Origin: DATEAV01 sp964575425
GTDB taxonomy: Bacteria > Chloroflexota > Anaerolineae > Anaerolineales > E44-bin32
Assembly (NCBI GenBank): GCA_964575425.1
Contig: CAZNRD010000023.1
Coordinates: forward strand, 1-51,005
Length of the DNA: 51,005 bases
Direction: 5' to 3'
Positions 16,609 to 23,336 of the stretch are shown here, one piece after another (position 1 is the stretch's first letter; each line of letters begins with the position of its first letter). The notes beneath the pieces were generated by a model, which saw nothing but the letters and a program-made list of their open reading frames with translations, made no database searches and was not told where the DNA came from. Both the position numbers and the translations under genes were made by a program.

Positions 16609-18309
16609 GTGCTCTTGGCTTCGGCCTCGGTGCCATGGCCGGGCGCGGCTGCCTACCCGGCACCACCGCAGGCTGCGAAGCAAGCCGTCGTGCAGCAGCT
16701 TCTCCCACGCGCGCAGCAATCCGGCTCAGTGCGCGTCCTGGTCCGCCTGAACGTGCCCTTTCAGGCGGAAGGCATGCTTCCAGGCCGGCTGGCTGTCCTG
16801 GCCCAGCAAAGGGGCATCGCCCAGGCGCAGGACGCTCTGCTGCGGCGGCTGAACGCGTTTTCCAGCCGCCTGGCCCGCCGCTACACCCACGTCCCCATCC
16901 TGGCCCTGGAAGTGAGCGCTGGGGCGCTGACGGACCTGGCTGCCAACCCTGCCGTGGCTGCCATCGAACAGGACGTACCGGTCCCGCCCGCCCTGGCTCA
17001 GAGCGTTCCGCTCATCGGCGCGGATGCACTCTGGAGGGACGGGTTCACCGGCTATGGCTGGACGGTTGCCATCCTCGACACCGGCGTCGATGGTTCGCAT
17101 CCCTTCCTGGCCGGAAAGGTGCTGGCGGAAGCCTGCTTCTCCACCACTTCCCTCTTTGACGGTTCGAGCACGCTCTGTCCGAATGGGCAGCAGAGCCAGA
17201 TTGGAACAGGGGCCGGCGTGAACTGCACGCCGTCGGTGACGGGCTGCGATCATGGCACCCAGGTCGCCGGCATCGCCGCTGGCAGCGGCGGGACCTTCTC
17301 TGGCGTGGCGCGCGACGCAAGCATCATCTCCATCCAGGTCTTCTCGCGCTTCGATAGCGAGTCCGCCTGCGGCCCGGGCCAGGCCCCCTGCCTGCTTTCG
17401 TGGACGAGCGACCAGTTGGCCGCGCTTGATTGGCTCTACTCGCAGCGGGCAGCCTACAACATTGCCGCCGCCAACCTCAGCCTGGGCGGGTCCACCCCCC
17501 ACTACGCTCCTTGCGCAGGCTCCTCGCTGAAACCGTCGATCGACAACCTGCGTGCCGCAAATGTCGCCACCGTCATCGCCGCCGGCAACTCCGGCTGGAC
17601 GAGCGCCATCGCCCGCCCGGCCTGCGTCCCCTCCGCAATCAGCGTTGGCTCCACCACTAAGGCCGACCAGGTCTCGTACTTCTCGAACGTCGCCTCCTTC
17701 ATGAGCCTGTTCGCGCCCGGGTCCTCGATCACATCGTCCCTCCCTGGGGGCGGCTATCAGACCTGGAGCGGAACGTCGATGGCGGCGCCGCACGTGGCCG
17801 GCGCCTGGGCGCTGCTGCGCCAGGTGGCGCCCGATGCCACGGTCGATCAGATACTCGCCGCGCTCGTGAACTCGGGCAGCCCCATCAATGACCAGCGGCC
17901 GGGCGGCAGCGTGACGCGGCCTCGCATCCAGGTGGACGCCGCTGCGACGCGGCTGCAGCCGCAGACGACTCCCAGCGCGACCGTCACCGCGACTGCCACC
18001 TCGACGGCCACCTCCACCCCGACTCCCACCCACACCCCGACGCCCACGCTCACCCCCACTGCCACCGGGACCCCCACCAGCACCGCCACAGTGACGGCCA
18101 CGAGTACGCCCACGGCGACGGCGAGTCCTTCCGCGGGTGATCTCAACCTCGACGGCCAAGTCAACGTGATCGACGTGCAGCTGTGCGTCAACGTGTTCCT
18201 TGAGGTTGAGACCGAACCGGGCGTCGTCGCGCGAGCCGACATGAATGCGGATGCGCAGGTGAACGTCATCGACGTTCAGCGGATTGTGAACGTGTTCTTG
18301 CTGGGCTGA
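16609..18309 (+). CDS. Secreted subtilisin-like serine protease (S8) with C-terminal dockerin
   Basis: Numbering is from GTG 16609 (566 residues). The catalytic triad is complete: D157 in ILDTGVDG, H215 in CDHGTQVAG and S390 in GTSMAAPH. Residues about 35-125 look like an I9-type propeptide. A Thr/Pro-rich linker (about 450-508) leads to a type I dockerin (510-566) with two calcium loops, DLNLDGQVNVID and DMNADAQVNVID. The true start may be CTG 16561, which would add LKRTRFPLTLLAAFAP and complete a normal signal peptide; no ATG is available in frame. The dockerin predicts binding to the cohesin protein encoded at 22083-23294. The second loop has Ala where Gly is usual. Confidence 0.9.
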   Translation: MLLASASVPWPGAAAYPAPPQAAKQAVVQQLLPRAQQSGSVRVLVRLNVPFQAEGMLPGRLAVLAQQRGIAQAQDALLRRLNAFSSRLARRYTHVPILALEVSAGALTDLAANPAVAAIEQDVPVPPALAQSVPLIGADALWRDGFTGYGWTVAILDTGVDGSHPFLAGKVLAEACFSTTSLFDGSSTLCPNGQQSQIGTGAGVNCTPSVTGCDHGTQVAGIAAGSGGTFSGVARDASIISIQVFSRFDSESACGPGQAPCLLSWTSDQLAALDWLYSQRAAYNIAAANLSLGGSTPHYAPCAGSSLKPSIDNLRAANVATVIAAGNSGWTSAIARPACVPSAISVGSTTKADQVSYFSNVASFMSLFAPGSSITSSLPGGGYQTWSGTSMAAPHVAGAWALLRQVAPDATVDQILAALVNSGSPINDQRPGGSVTRPRIQVDAAATRLQPQTTPSATVTATATSTATSTPTPTHTPTPTLTPTATGTPTSTATVTATSTPTATASPSAGDLNLDGQVNVIDVQLCVNVFLEVETEPGVVARADMNADAQVNVIDVQRIVNVFLLG

Positions 18310-18314
18310 CGCAT

Positions 18315-18644
18315 GTGCTCTCTGGGGGAACAAGCGCGTACTGGTACGGCGGCGCCCGCATCGGGCGAGGAGTGCTTAGTGAGCAATACCACCTCGGCGG
18401 CGCCCTCGGCTGCGTGCGGCAGCTCGCGAATGCCTCCGTGAACGTCACCCTCGCCCGCTCCTACGAGCCCTTCGGCGATCCGCTCAGCAGCATCGGCGCC
18501 GGGGCTTCGATCTACGGCTTCACCGGCGAGCAGAGGGATGGGACGGGGCTGGTGTACCTGCGGGCGCGATACTATGCTACTTCCTTCGGCCCCTTCCTGA
18601 GCCGGGACCCATGGGAGGGCGATCCCAACCAGCCGATGTCATAG
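18315..18644 (+). pseudogene. Rhs/YD-repeat core fragment (remnant)
   Basis: The last 45 residues (IYGFTGEQRDGTGLVYLRAR and RDPWEG) are the hallmark end of the Rhs-associated core domain found in large polymorphic-toxin and wall-associated proteins. Only about 110 codons remain, starting without a signal peptide 6 bp after the protease gene. The frame stops at NQPMS-TAG, exactly where intact Rhs cores continue with a Tyr/Asn-rich stretch. The piece is most simply explained as a leftover of a much larger gene. It fills the space between the protease and the toxin-antitoxin pair. Confidence 0.7.
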
Positions 18645-18680
18645 GAAACTCGCACTCGCGGGCTGCGGCCGTGTTCCGCG

Positions 18681-19019
18681 TCAGCGCATCATCTCCTTCA
18701 ACGCTGACGCAATCCGGGGCACGTCTTCAATTGCGGTCTTCCATACCACGGCGGCGTCCACGCCAAAGTAGTCGTGAACAAGCTTGTCTCGCATGCCGGC
18801 GATCTCACGCCAGGGAATGGCCTGATGCCTCGCCTTCACGCTTGATGGGATCTTCTTGGATGCCTCTCCGATCACCTCCAGGGCACGGACCACAGCGAAC
18901 TGGGTCTTCTCGTCCGCCAGGAACCGCTCCTCGTTCATGCCTTCCACGAAGAAGGCCACCTTGTCGGCGGCCTCAAGCATGTCCTGGAGGTAGTCGCGGC
19001 AGTCGCGTTTGCCCTTCAT
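18681..19019 (-). CDS. hepT: HepT-like toxin (DUF86, HEPN RNase)
   Basis: HEPN-domain toxin of 112 residues, all helical. The family signature R-x4-H-x-Y is present as R77, H82 and Y84 in MRDKLVHDYFG. In studied pairs this motif cleaves RNA, and the tyrosine is AMPylated by the partner MntA. The start ATG (19019) overlaps the stop of the partner gene by 4 bp, the usual coupling for this pair. The tail ends in SALKEMMR. The gene stands in the middle of the dockerin cluster but has no obvious link to it. Confidence 0.92.
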   Translation of the reverse strand: MKGKRDCRDYLQDMLEAADKVAFFVEGMNEERFLADEKTQFAVVRALEVIGEASKKIPSSVKARHQAIPWREIAGMRDKLVHDYFGVDAAVVWKTAIEDVPRIASALKEMMR

Positions 19020-19318
19020 ATTGGCACGATCTCGCTCAGGATGCGCTCGCCGATCCGGGGTTTCAGCGCCTCTCGCATGACGAGGTCCACCTTGACCCCA
19101 AGGCGTTCTGTCAGTTCATTCTCCAGCTCAATGAACCGGAGCAGGGAGGGGGTTTCGCGAAAACTAACCAGGATGTCCAGGTCGCTCGTGGGCCGGTCGC
19201 CTCCCTTCACGAGAGACCCGAAGACTGCTAGCTGGTCCACCTGGAATCTGGCCTCCAGCTCCGGCTTCGCGGCCCTGAGCGCCGCGATGACGTCCTCAAT
19301 GCGTCGTCGCTTAGTCAT
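19016..19318 (-). CDS. mntA: MntA-like antitoxin (minimal nucleotidyltransferase)
   Basis: Minimal nucleotidyltransferase of 100 residues that neutralises HepT by AMPylation. The defining GS-x10-DxD motif is exact: FGSLVKGGDRPTSDLDILV. The third acidic position is in VKVDLVM. I chose ATG 19318 because a TATAAT box lies only 6 bp upstream; the longer open frame would start inside or before the promoter. It is transcribed first, with hepT overlapping by 4 bp. Antitoxin-first order fits the family. Confidence 0.92.
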   Translation of the reverse strand: MTKRRRIEDVIAALRAAKPELEARFQVDQLAVFGSLVKGGDRPTSDLDILVSFRETPSLLRFIELENELTERLGVKVDLVMREALKPRIGERILSEIVPI

Positions 19319-19324
19319 GACCGT

Positions 19325-19330
19325 ATTATA
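19325..19330 (-). promoter_or_regulatory. TATAAT box of the mntA-hepT operon, leaderless
   Basis: A perfect TATAAT on the minus strand ends 6 bp before the mntA ATG. Transcription would begin at or within one base of the start codon, giving a leaderless message. No convincing -35 box is seen at 17 bp. The M23 gene's control region lies just beyond it on the other strand, so the two units are divergent. Confidence 0.6.
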
Positions 19331-19438
19331 CAAGACACATGGGGGGCCTGCTTGAAGAGGGCCATTTGCTGCCTCTTCTGGCACCGGAATTGCAGCCTCC
19401 AGGCGTTGAGCCGGAGGCCGGCCGGGACCTGGGTTGGG

Positions 19439-19467
19439 TTGAGGCTCGCCCGGCTGCAGGGTATGAT
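19439..19467 (+). promoter_or_regulatory. Promoter of the M23-LamG-dockerin gene
   Basis: TTGAGG (19439-19444) and TATGAT (19462-19467) are 17 bp apart. The predicted start near 19474 lies after the ATG at 19471 and before the ATG at 19510, which decides the start of the gene in favour of 19510. Confidence 0.6.
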
Positions 19468-19509
19468 GAGATGTCGGGACCGGAGGGAGACCGAGACTTT
19501 GGCTTTGCC

Positions 19510-22056
19510 ATGACCCACCATCGCTTCATCCGCTGCCTTGGTCTCTTCCTGTTCCTGGCCCTGCTTCCGACGGCCGGGCAGGCGGGACCGGGTCGTTCGG
19601 CGTCCTCCGTTGTCGCCGTCATCGAGGGCGCCGAACGTCGCGGCGCAGGAGGCGCCTCGGCCGATCGTGCCGTCCTGCCTCGCAGCTGGCTGGCGGAAGC
19701 TGCCACAACCGGCCTCACCACTCGACTGCTCCCCTGGGCAATCGAGAACCAGCAGCTCTTTCTACCCTTCGGGCCTCCCCTGGCTGCTGGAGCGCGGCAG
19801 GTCTCGCTGCAGATCGGCCCGAGTTCGGAGTTGGTCTCCGATGGCCAGTTCGTCTGGGGTCCCAACGTCGGGCACTTCGACATCCGCCGCTACCTTCAGA
19901 GCTTCGGCTCACCCCTCGCGCCGTTCAGTGAGGATCTCGCCCTGTGGGCCGATTACTCAAGCGTCAACCCGATGATCCTGATCGCGGTGCTGCAACTCCA
20001 GCATGGAGTGCTGCTCGATCCGCAGGCTGCCAACGATCCGGACCAGGTGCGGCAGTGGATCCGGGACACCGCCCTCGAGCTGGCCACTGCCTACTACGAA
20101 CACCTCCATACCTGGGGCAGCCGCAAGCCTGCCGGGTCACGCGCTGTGGGCTCGCCCGTCATCCAGCTTGCCGATGAAACCGTGGTGCAGCTGCGCGGCG
20201 AAGTGTCCTCGGGGACCTACGCCGTCCTCGACGTGCTGGGTGGCGGGGGAGACCTGGCTGCCCTCCAGGCCGTCGTCGCTCCCTCGGGCGAGTCGGCGTT
20301 CACCTCCGTCTTTGGGTCCCTGTTCCCTGGCGCCAATCTGCTGGATGCCTCCAACAACATCAATCCAGCCTCCGCCCCTCCAGCGCAGTTGCTCCAGTTC
20401 CCATTTCCCCAGGGCGCGAGCTGGTATTTCAACGGGCCCCACAGCTGGAACGGAGGCAGCGCTCCGCCTCCGTATTCGTCGATGGACTTCTACAGCGGCG
20501 GCGCCACGTGCAGCGCGCCCCCGAACCTGTGGTCGGTGGCTGGCGCCAGTGGCATCTCCTACCGCCCCTCCAACTATTCCTGCTGGCTCGAGATCGATCA
20601 CGGCGGCGGTTGGACGACGAGCTACTACCACCTGCGCAACACCTACGCGGGCGGAGCCATCAGCCAGAATGCCGCCGTGGGGACCATTGCCTGCGAGGTC
20701 TGCGCCGGCGGCTTCGCCACCGGGCCCCACGTCCACTTCAGCCTGAAGTACAACGGCGCCTACGTCAGCCTGGAAGGGGTCGTGCTCTCAGGCTGGACCG
20801 TGCGCGTCGGCCCCAGGCCCTACAGCAGCGGCTGGCTCGAGCGCGATGGCCTCACCCTGAATCCCTACAGCCTGGTGCAGAACGACTACCACCTGTACTA
20901 CCGGGAGAGCGAATACTCCCTGCGCTTCTACGGGAACGGCTATGGCGACCTCGACCGGGTGAAGATCGCCCTCGACGCCCCGGCCCGCCCGGTCGACGTC
21001 GGCGCCACCGACTTCACCCTCGAGTGGTGGATGAAGGCCAACGCCGCCGACAATCGCTCTCCGGCCTGCGCCCCCGGCGCCGACACCTGGACCGGCGGCA
21101 ATATCCTCTTCGACCGCAACATCCAGGGGCCCGGCGACTACGGCGACTTCGGCGTCTCGCTGGCGGGCGGGGTGATCGCCTTCGGCGTGCACAACGGCAC
21201 GAGCGCCCTCACCCTGTGCGGCACGCGCAATGTGGCCGATGGTCGGTGGCACCACGTGGCCGTGACTCGCCGGGCCAGCGATGGACTGCTCTCGATCTAC
21301 GTCGACGGTGTCCTCGACGCCCAGGTCGATGGGCCGGATGGAGACATCTCCTACCGCGATGGCCGCGCCACCACCTACCCCAACGACCCGTTTCTGGTCA
21401 TCGGCGCCGAGAAGTTCGACCTCAACCGCACCCTCTACCCCGCCTTCAGCGGCTGGATCGACGAGGTCCGTCTCTCACGAACACTGCGCTATACAGCGAA
21501 CTTCACCGTGCCGACTGCCTTCTTCCTCACCGACGCCAATACCGTCGCCCTGTTTCATTTCAACGAAGGCACGGGCGACATGGTGAAGGATGTCTCGGGT
21601 CACCCCGGCGGGCCCAGCAACGCCACGCGGCGCTTCGGGGGCTCGCCCACCGCAGGCCCGGTCTGGTCGACCGACTCGCCCTTCGCCGCCACGCCAACGC
21701 CGACGGTCACCCCGACCGTGACGCTCACCGTCACACCGACCGCGACTGTGACCCCGACTCCTCTGGCAAGCGCCACTCCAACGCTGATCCCGCCGCCGAG
21801 CAACACCCCCACTTCATCGCCCACTCCCACCGATACGACCGCGGTGCCCACGCCCACAGGGACTTCCGCTGCCCCCAACCGCGCGGACATCAACCGCGAT
21901 GGCCGGGTCGATGTCCTCGACGTGCAGCTGTGCGTGAACGTCTTCCTGGGAACGGTGAGCGACCCCGAAATCGCCGCACGCGCCGACGTGAACGGCGACG
22001 GGGCCGTGAACGTCATCGACGTTCAGACGGTGGTGAACGTCTTCCTGAACGGCTGA
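19510..22056 (+). CDS. Secreted M23 metallopeptidase with LamG domain and dockerin
   Basis: An 848-residue secreted protein from ATG 19510, which has GGAGGG 12 bp upstream. Residues 1-26 form a signal peptide (LGLFLFLALLPTAGQAG). About 295-430 is an M23 (LytM-type) peptidase, normally a zinc enzyme that cuts peptidoglycan cross-bridges; H311, D326, H374 (in SYYHL), H407 and H409 (GPHVHF) are present. About 470-725 is a LamG/concanavalin-like domain nearly identical to that of the SpoIID-type protein on the other strand. A Thr/Pro linker (730-788) leads to a dockerin (793-848) with loops DINRDGRVDVLD and DVNGDGAVNVID. The roughly 200 residues after the signal are unrecognised. Its stop is 26 bp from the convergent cohesin gene. 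Confidence 0.92.
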   Translation: MTHHRFIRCLGLFLFLALLPTAGQAGPGRSASSVVAVIEGAERRGAGGASADRAVLPRSWLAEAATTGLTTRLLPWAIENQQLFLPFGPPLAAGARQVSLQIGPSSELVSDGQFVWGPNVGHFDIRRYLQSFGSPLAPFSEDLALWADYSSVNPMILIAVLQLQHGVLLDPQAANDPDQVRQWIRDTALELATAYYEHLHTWGSRKPAGSRAVGSPVIQLADETVVQLRGEVSSGTYAVLDVLGGGGDLAALQAVVAPSGESAFTSVFGSLFPGANLLDASNNINPASAPPAQLLQFPFPQGASWYFNGPHSWNGGSAPPPYSSMDFYSGGATCSAPPNLWSVAGASGISYRPSNYSCWLEIDHGGGWTTSYYHLRNTYAGGAISQNAAVGTIACEVCAGGFATGPHVHFSLKYNGAYVSLEGVVLSGWTVRVGPRPYSSGWLERDGLTLNPYSLVQNDYHLYYRESEYSLRFYGNGYGDLDRVKIALDAPARPVDVGATDFTLEWWMKANAADNRSPACAPGADTWTGGNILFDRNIQGPGDYGDFGVSLAGGVIAFGVHNGTSALTLCGTRNVADGRWHHVAVTRRASDGLLSIYVDGVLDAQVDGPDGDISYRDGRATTYPNDPFLVIGAEKFDLNRTLYPAFSGWIDEVRLSRTLRYTANFTVPTAFFLTDANTVALFHFNEGTGDMVKDVSGHPGGPSNATRRFGGSPTAGPVWSTDSPFAATPTPTVTPTVTLTVTPTATVTPTPLASATPTLIPPPSNTPTSSPTPTDTTAVPTPTGTSAAPNRADINRDGRVDVLDVQLCVNVFLGTVSDPEIAARADVNGDGAVNVIDVQTVVNVFLNG
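21130..21420 (+). repeat. Perfect inverted repeat, copy 1 (inside the M23-LamG gene)
   Basis: These 291 bases are identical to the reverse complement of 23985-24275, inside the LamG domain of the oppositely oriented SpoIID-type gene. Homology with scattered mismatches extends to about 20915-21490. The two copies bracket 2.56 kb containing both dockerins and the cohesin gene. Confidence 0.95.
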
Positions 22057-22082
22057 ACCAGGTTGCCTGCGCTGAGACCCCG

Positions 22083-23294
22083 CTAACTAAACAGATTGCC
22101 AGCGTCGGGCTCTTCGGCCACTGCTGCCCGGCGGCGCCACAGCCACAGCGCGAGCAGCCCGCCAAGCGCCAGGGCCCCCACGGCGGCCACGCCGAGGAGG
22201 ATGATCAGCCCGCCGATGGGGAGTCGGCCGGGCGACGTCGGGCTTGGGGGTGCGGTTGGCGCGGTGCCCTGGAGAGCCAGCGCTGTCGCGGTGGCTATGA
22301 CCGCCTGATCGAACTGGCCCAGGGCCGTGGCGGTCGCCGCGACAGCGGTTTCGAGCTCGGGCGGAAAGGCATCCCAGGGCGTCGGCGTCTCGGGAGCAGG
22401 AGCCGCAGTTGTCTCGCCCGGAGCGAGCGGGGTGTGGCTGGCAGTTGGAACTTGGGTGGGCGCCGGTGATTGCGTGACGCTCGCGGTGGGGCTGGCCGTC
22501 CGGGTCAGCGTTGGAGCTGGCGTGGCGGTGCGGGTGAGAGTGGGGCCAATCGTAGGCGTGGGGCCGGTCGGGGTTGGGGTGGGCGCGATGTAGGGGGTTG
22601 CGGTGAGAGTGCGGGTCGGTGTGGATGTGGTGGTGCGGGTTGGCGTGGGCCCCACCGGCGTCGTGCTGGCAGTGGGGGTGCGCGTGCTGGTGGCTGTGGG
22701 CGTGCCAGTGCGCGTCACCGTGGGGGTTGGCGGGACCGTCGTGGCGGTCGGCGTCGATGTCGCCGGGGGAGCGAGCACCGTGAACGAGCCATCGGAGGTG
22801 GCGACGGGGACGCTGGACGCTCCCGGATCGCTGGCGATGGTGCTGCTGAGCGTGAGAGCGAACGTCCCGGGTGCGGCCCCGGCGAGCACGTCGAACCTCA
22901 CCACTGCCACCGGGCCATCGGGGATGACATTCGTGTTCAGTCCGAGGATCATGACGCGGACGGTGCGGGAACTGGGACGGGAGCAGCTGATCAACTTCTC
23001 GGCTCTGTCCGCGGCAGAACCGAGCGCGACTGCAACGACGCCGCTGCAGGTTCCCGAGGGCACTCTGACCCGGCTGGCATCGAAGTTGAGGTCGAAGTTC
23101 AGCGCGGCCACCTGGGCCCCGCCCTGGGATGTCAGGCTCACCGGGATGGAGATGCCGGTTGTGCCTGGGAGGCCCGAGCCGCTGCCAACGGAGAGGAGGA
23201 CTGCCTGAGGGGTCTGGGCTGTGGCACGGAAAGCAGCCGCCAGGGCCAGTGCGGCCAGGGAGACGCTCAGTGCGATGCGGGCGAGTGGTCTCAT
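22083..23294 (-). CDS. Membrane-anchored cohesin-domain surface receptor
   Basis: A 403-residue surface protein. Residues 1-27 form a signal peptide. About 30-172 is one cohesin-like domain (VGSGSGLPGTTGISIPVSL start, PDGPVAVVRFDVLAG core, DGSFTVLAP end), the partner fold for dockerins. About 173-300 is a Thr/Pro/Ser linker, long enough to cross a cell wall. A short Ala-rich helical region (320-350) follows. One membrane helix lies at about 368-392 and is followed by LWLWRRRA and an acidic tail, giving an outside-out anchor. It starts at ATG 23294 behind AAGGAC, 42 bp after the SpoIID-type gene, probably in its operon. It is the only cohesin in the window and stands among three dockerin proteins. 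Confidence 0.88.
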   Translation of the reverse strand: MRPLARIALSVSLAALALAAAFRATAQTPQAVLLSVGSGSGLPGTTGISIPVSLTSQGGAQVAALNFDLNFDASRVRVPSGTCSGVVAVALGSAADRAEKLISCSRPSSRTVRVMILGLNTNVIPDGPVAVVRFDVLAGAAPGTFALTLSSTIASDPGASSVPVATSDGSFTVLAPPATSTPTATTVPPTPTVTRTGTPTATSTRTPTASTTPVGPTPTRTTTSTPTRTLTATPYIAPTPTPTGPTPTIGPTLTRTATPAPTLTRTASPTASVTQSPAPTQVPTASHTPLAPGETTAAPAPETPTPWDAFPPELETAVAATATALGQFDQAVIATATALALQGTAPTAPPSPTSPGRLPIGGLIILLGVAAVGALALGGLLALWLWRRRAAVAEEPDAGNLFS

Positions 23295-23336
23295 CGGCGA
23301 GGTCCTTTGCCTTACGGGGTCTTTCGGCGGCCCATC

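Noticed and set aside
17960..18135. Short direct repeats resembling a CRISPR array or satellite
   Set aside because: They are the Thr/Pro-rich linker codons of a protein; there are no regular spacers and no cas genes.
21685..21885. Tandem-like repeats in the second linker
   Set aside because: Same reason: low-complexity linker codons rather than a repeat array.
20508..22469. A 653-codon frame shifted against the M23 gene
   Set aside because: It is an Arg/Pro-rich shadow frame over a well-supported secreted protein and the cohesin gene.
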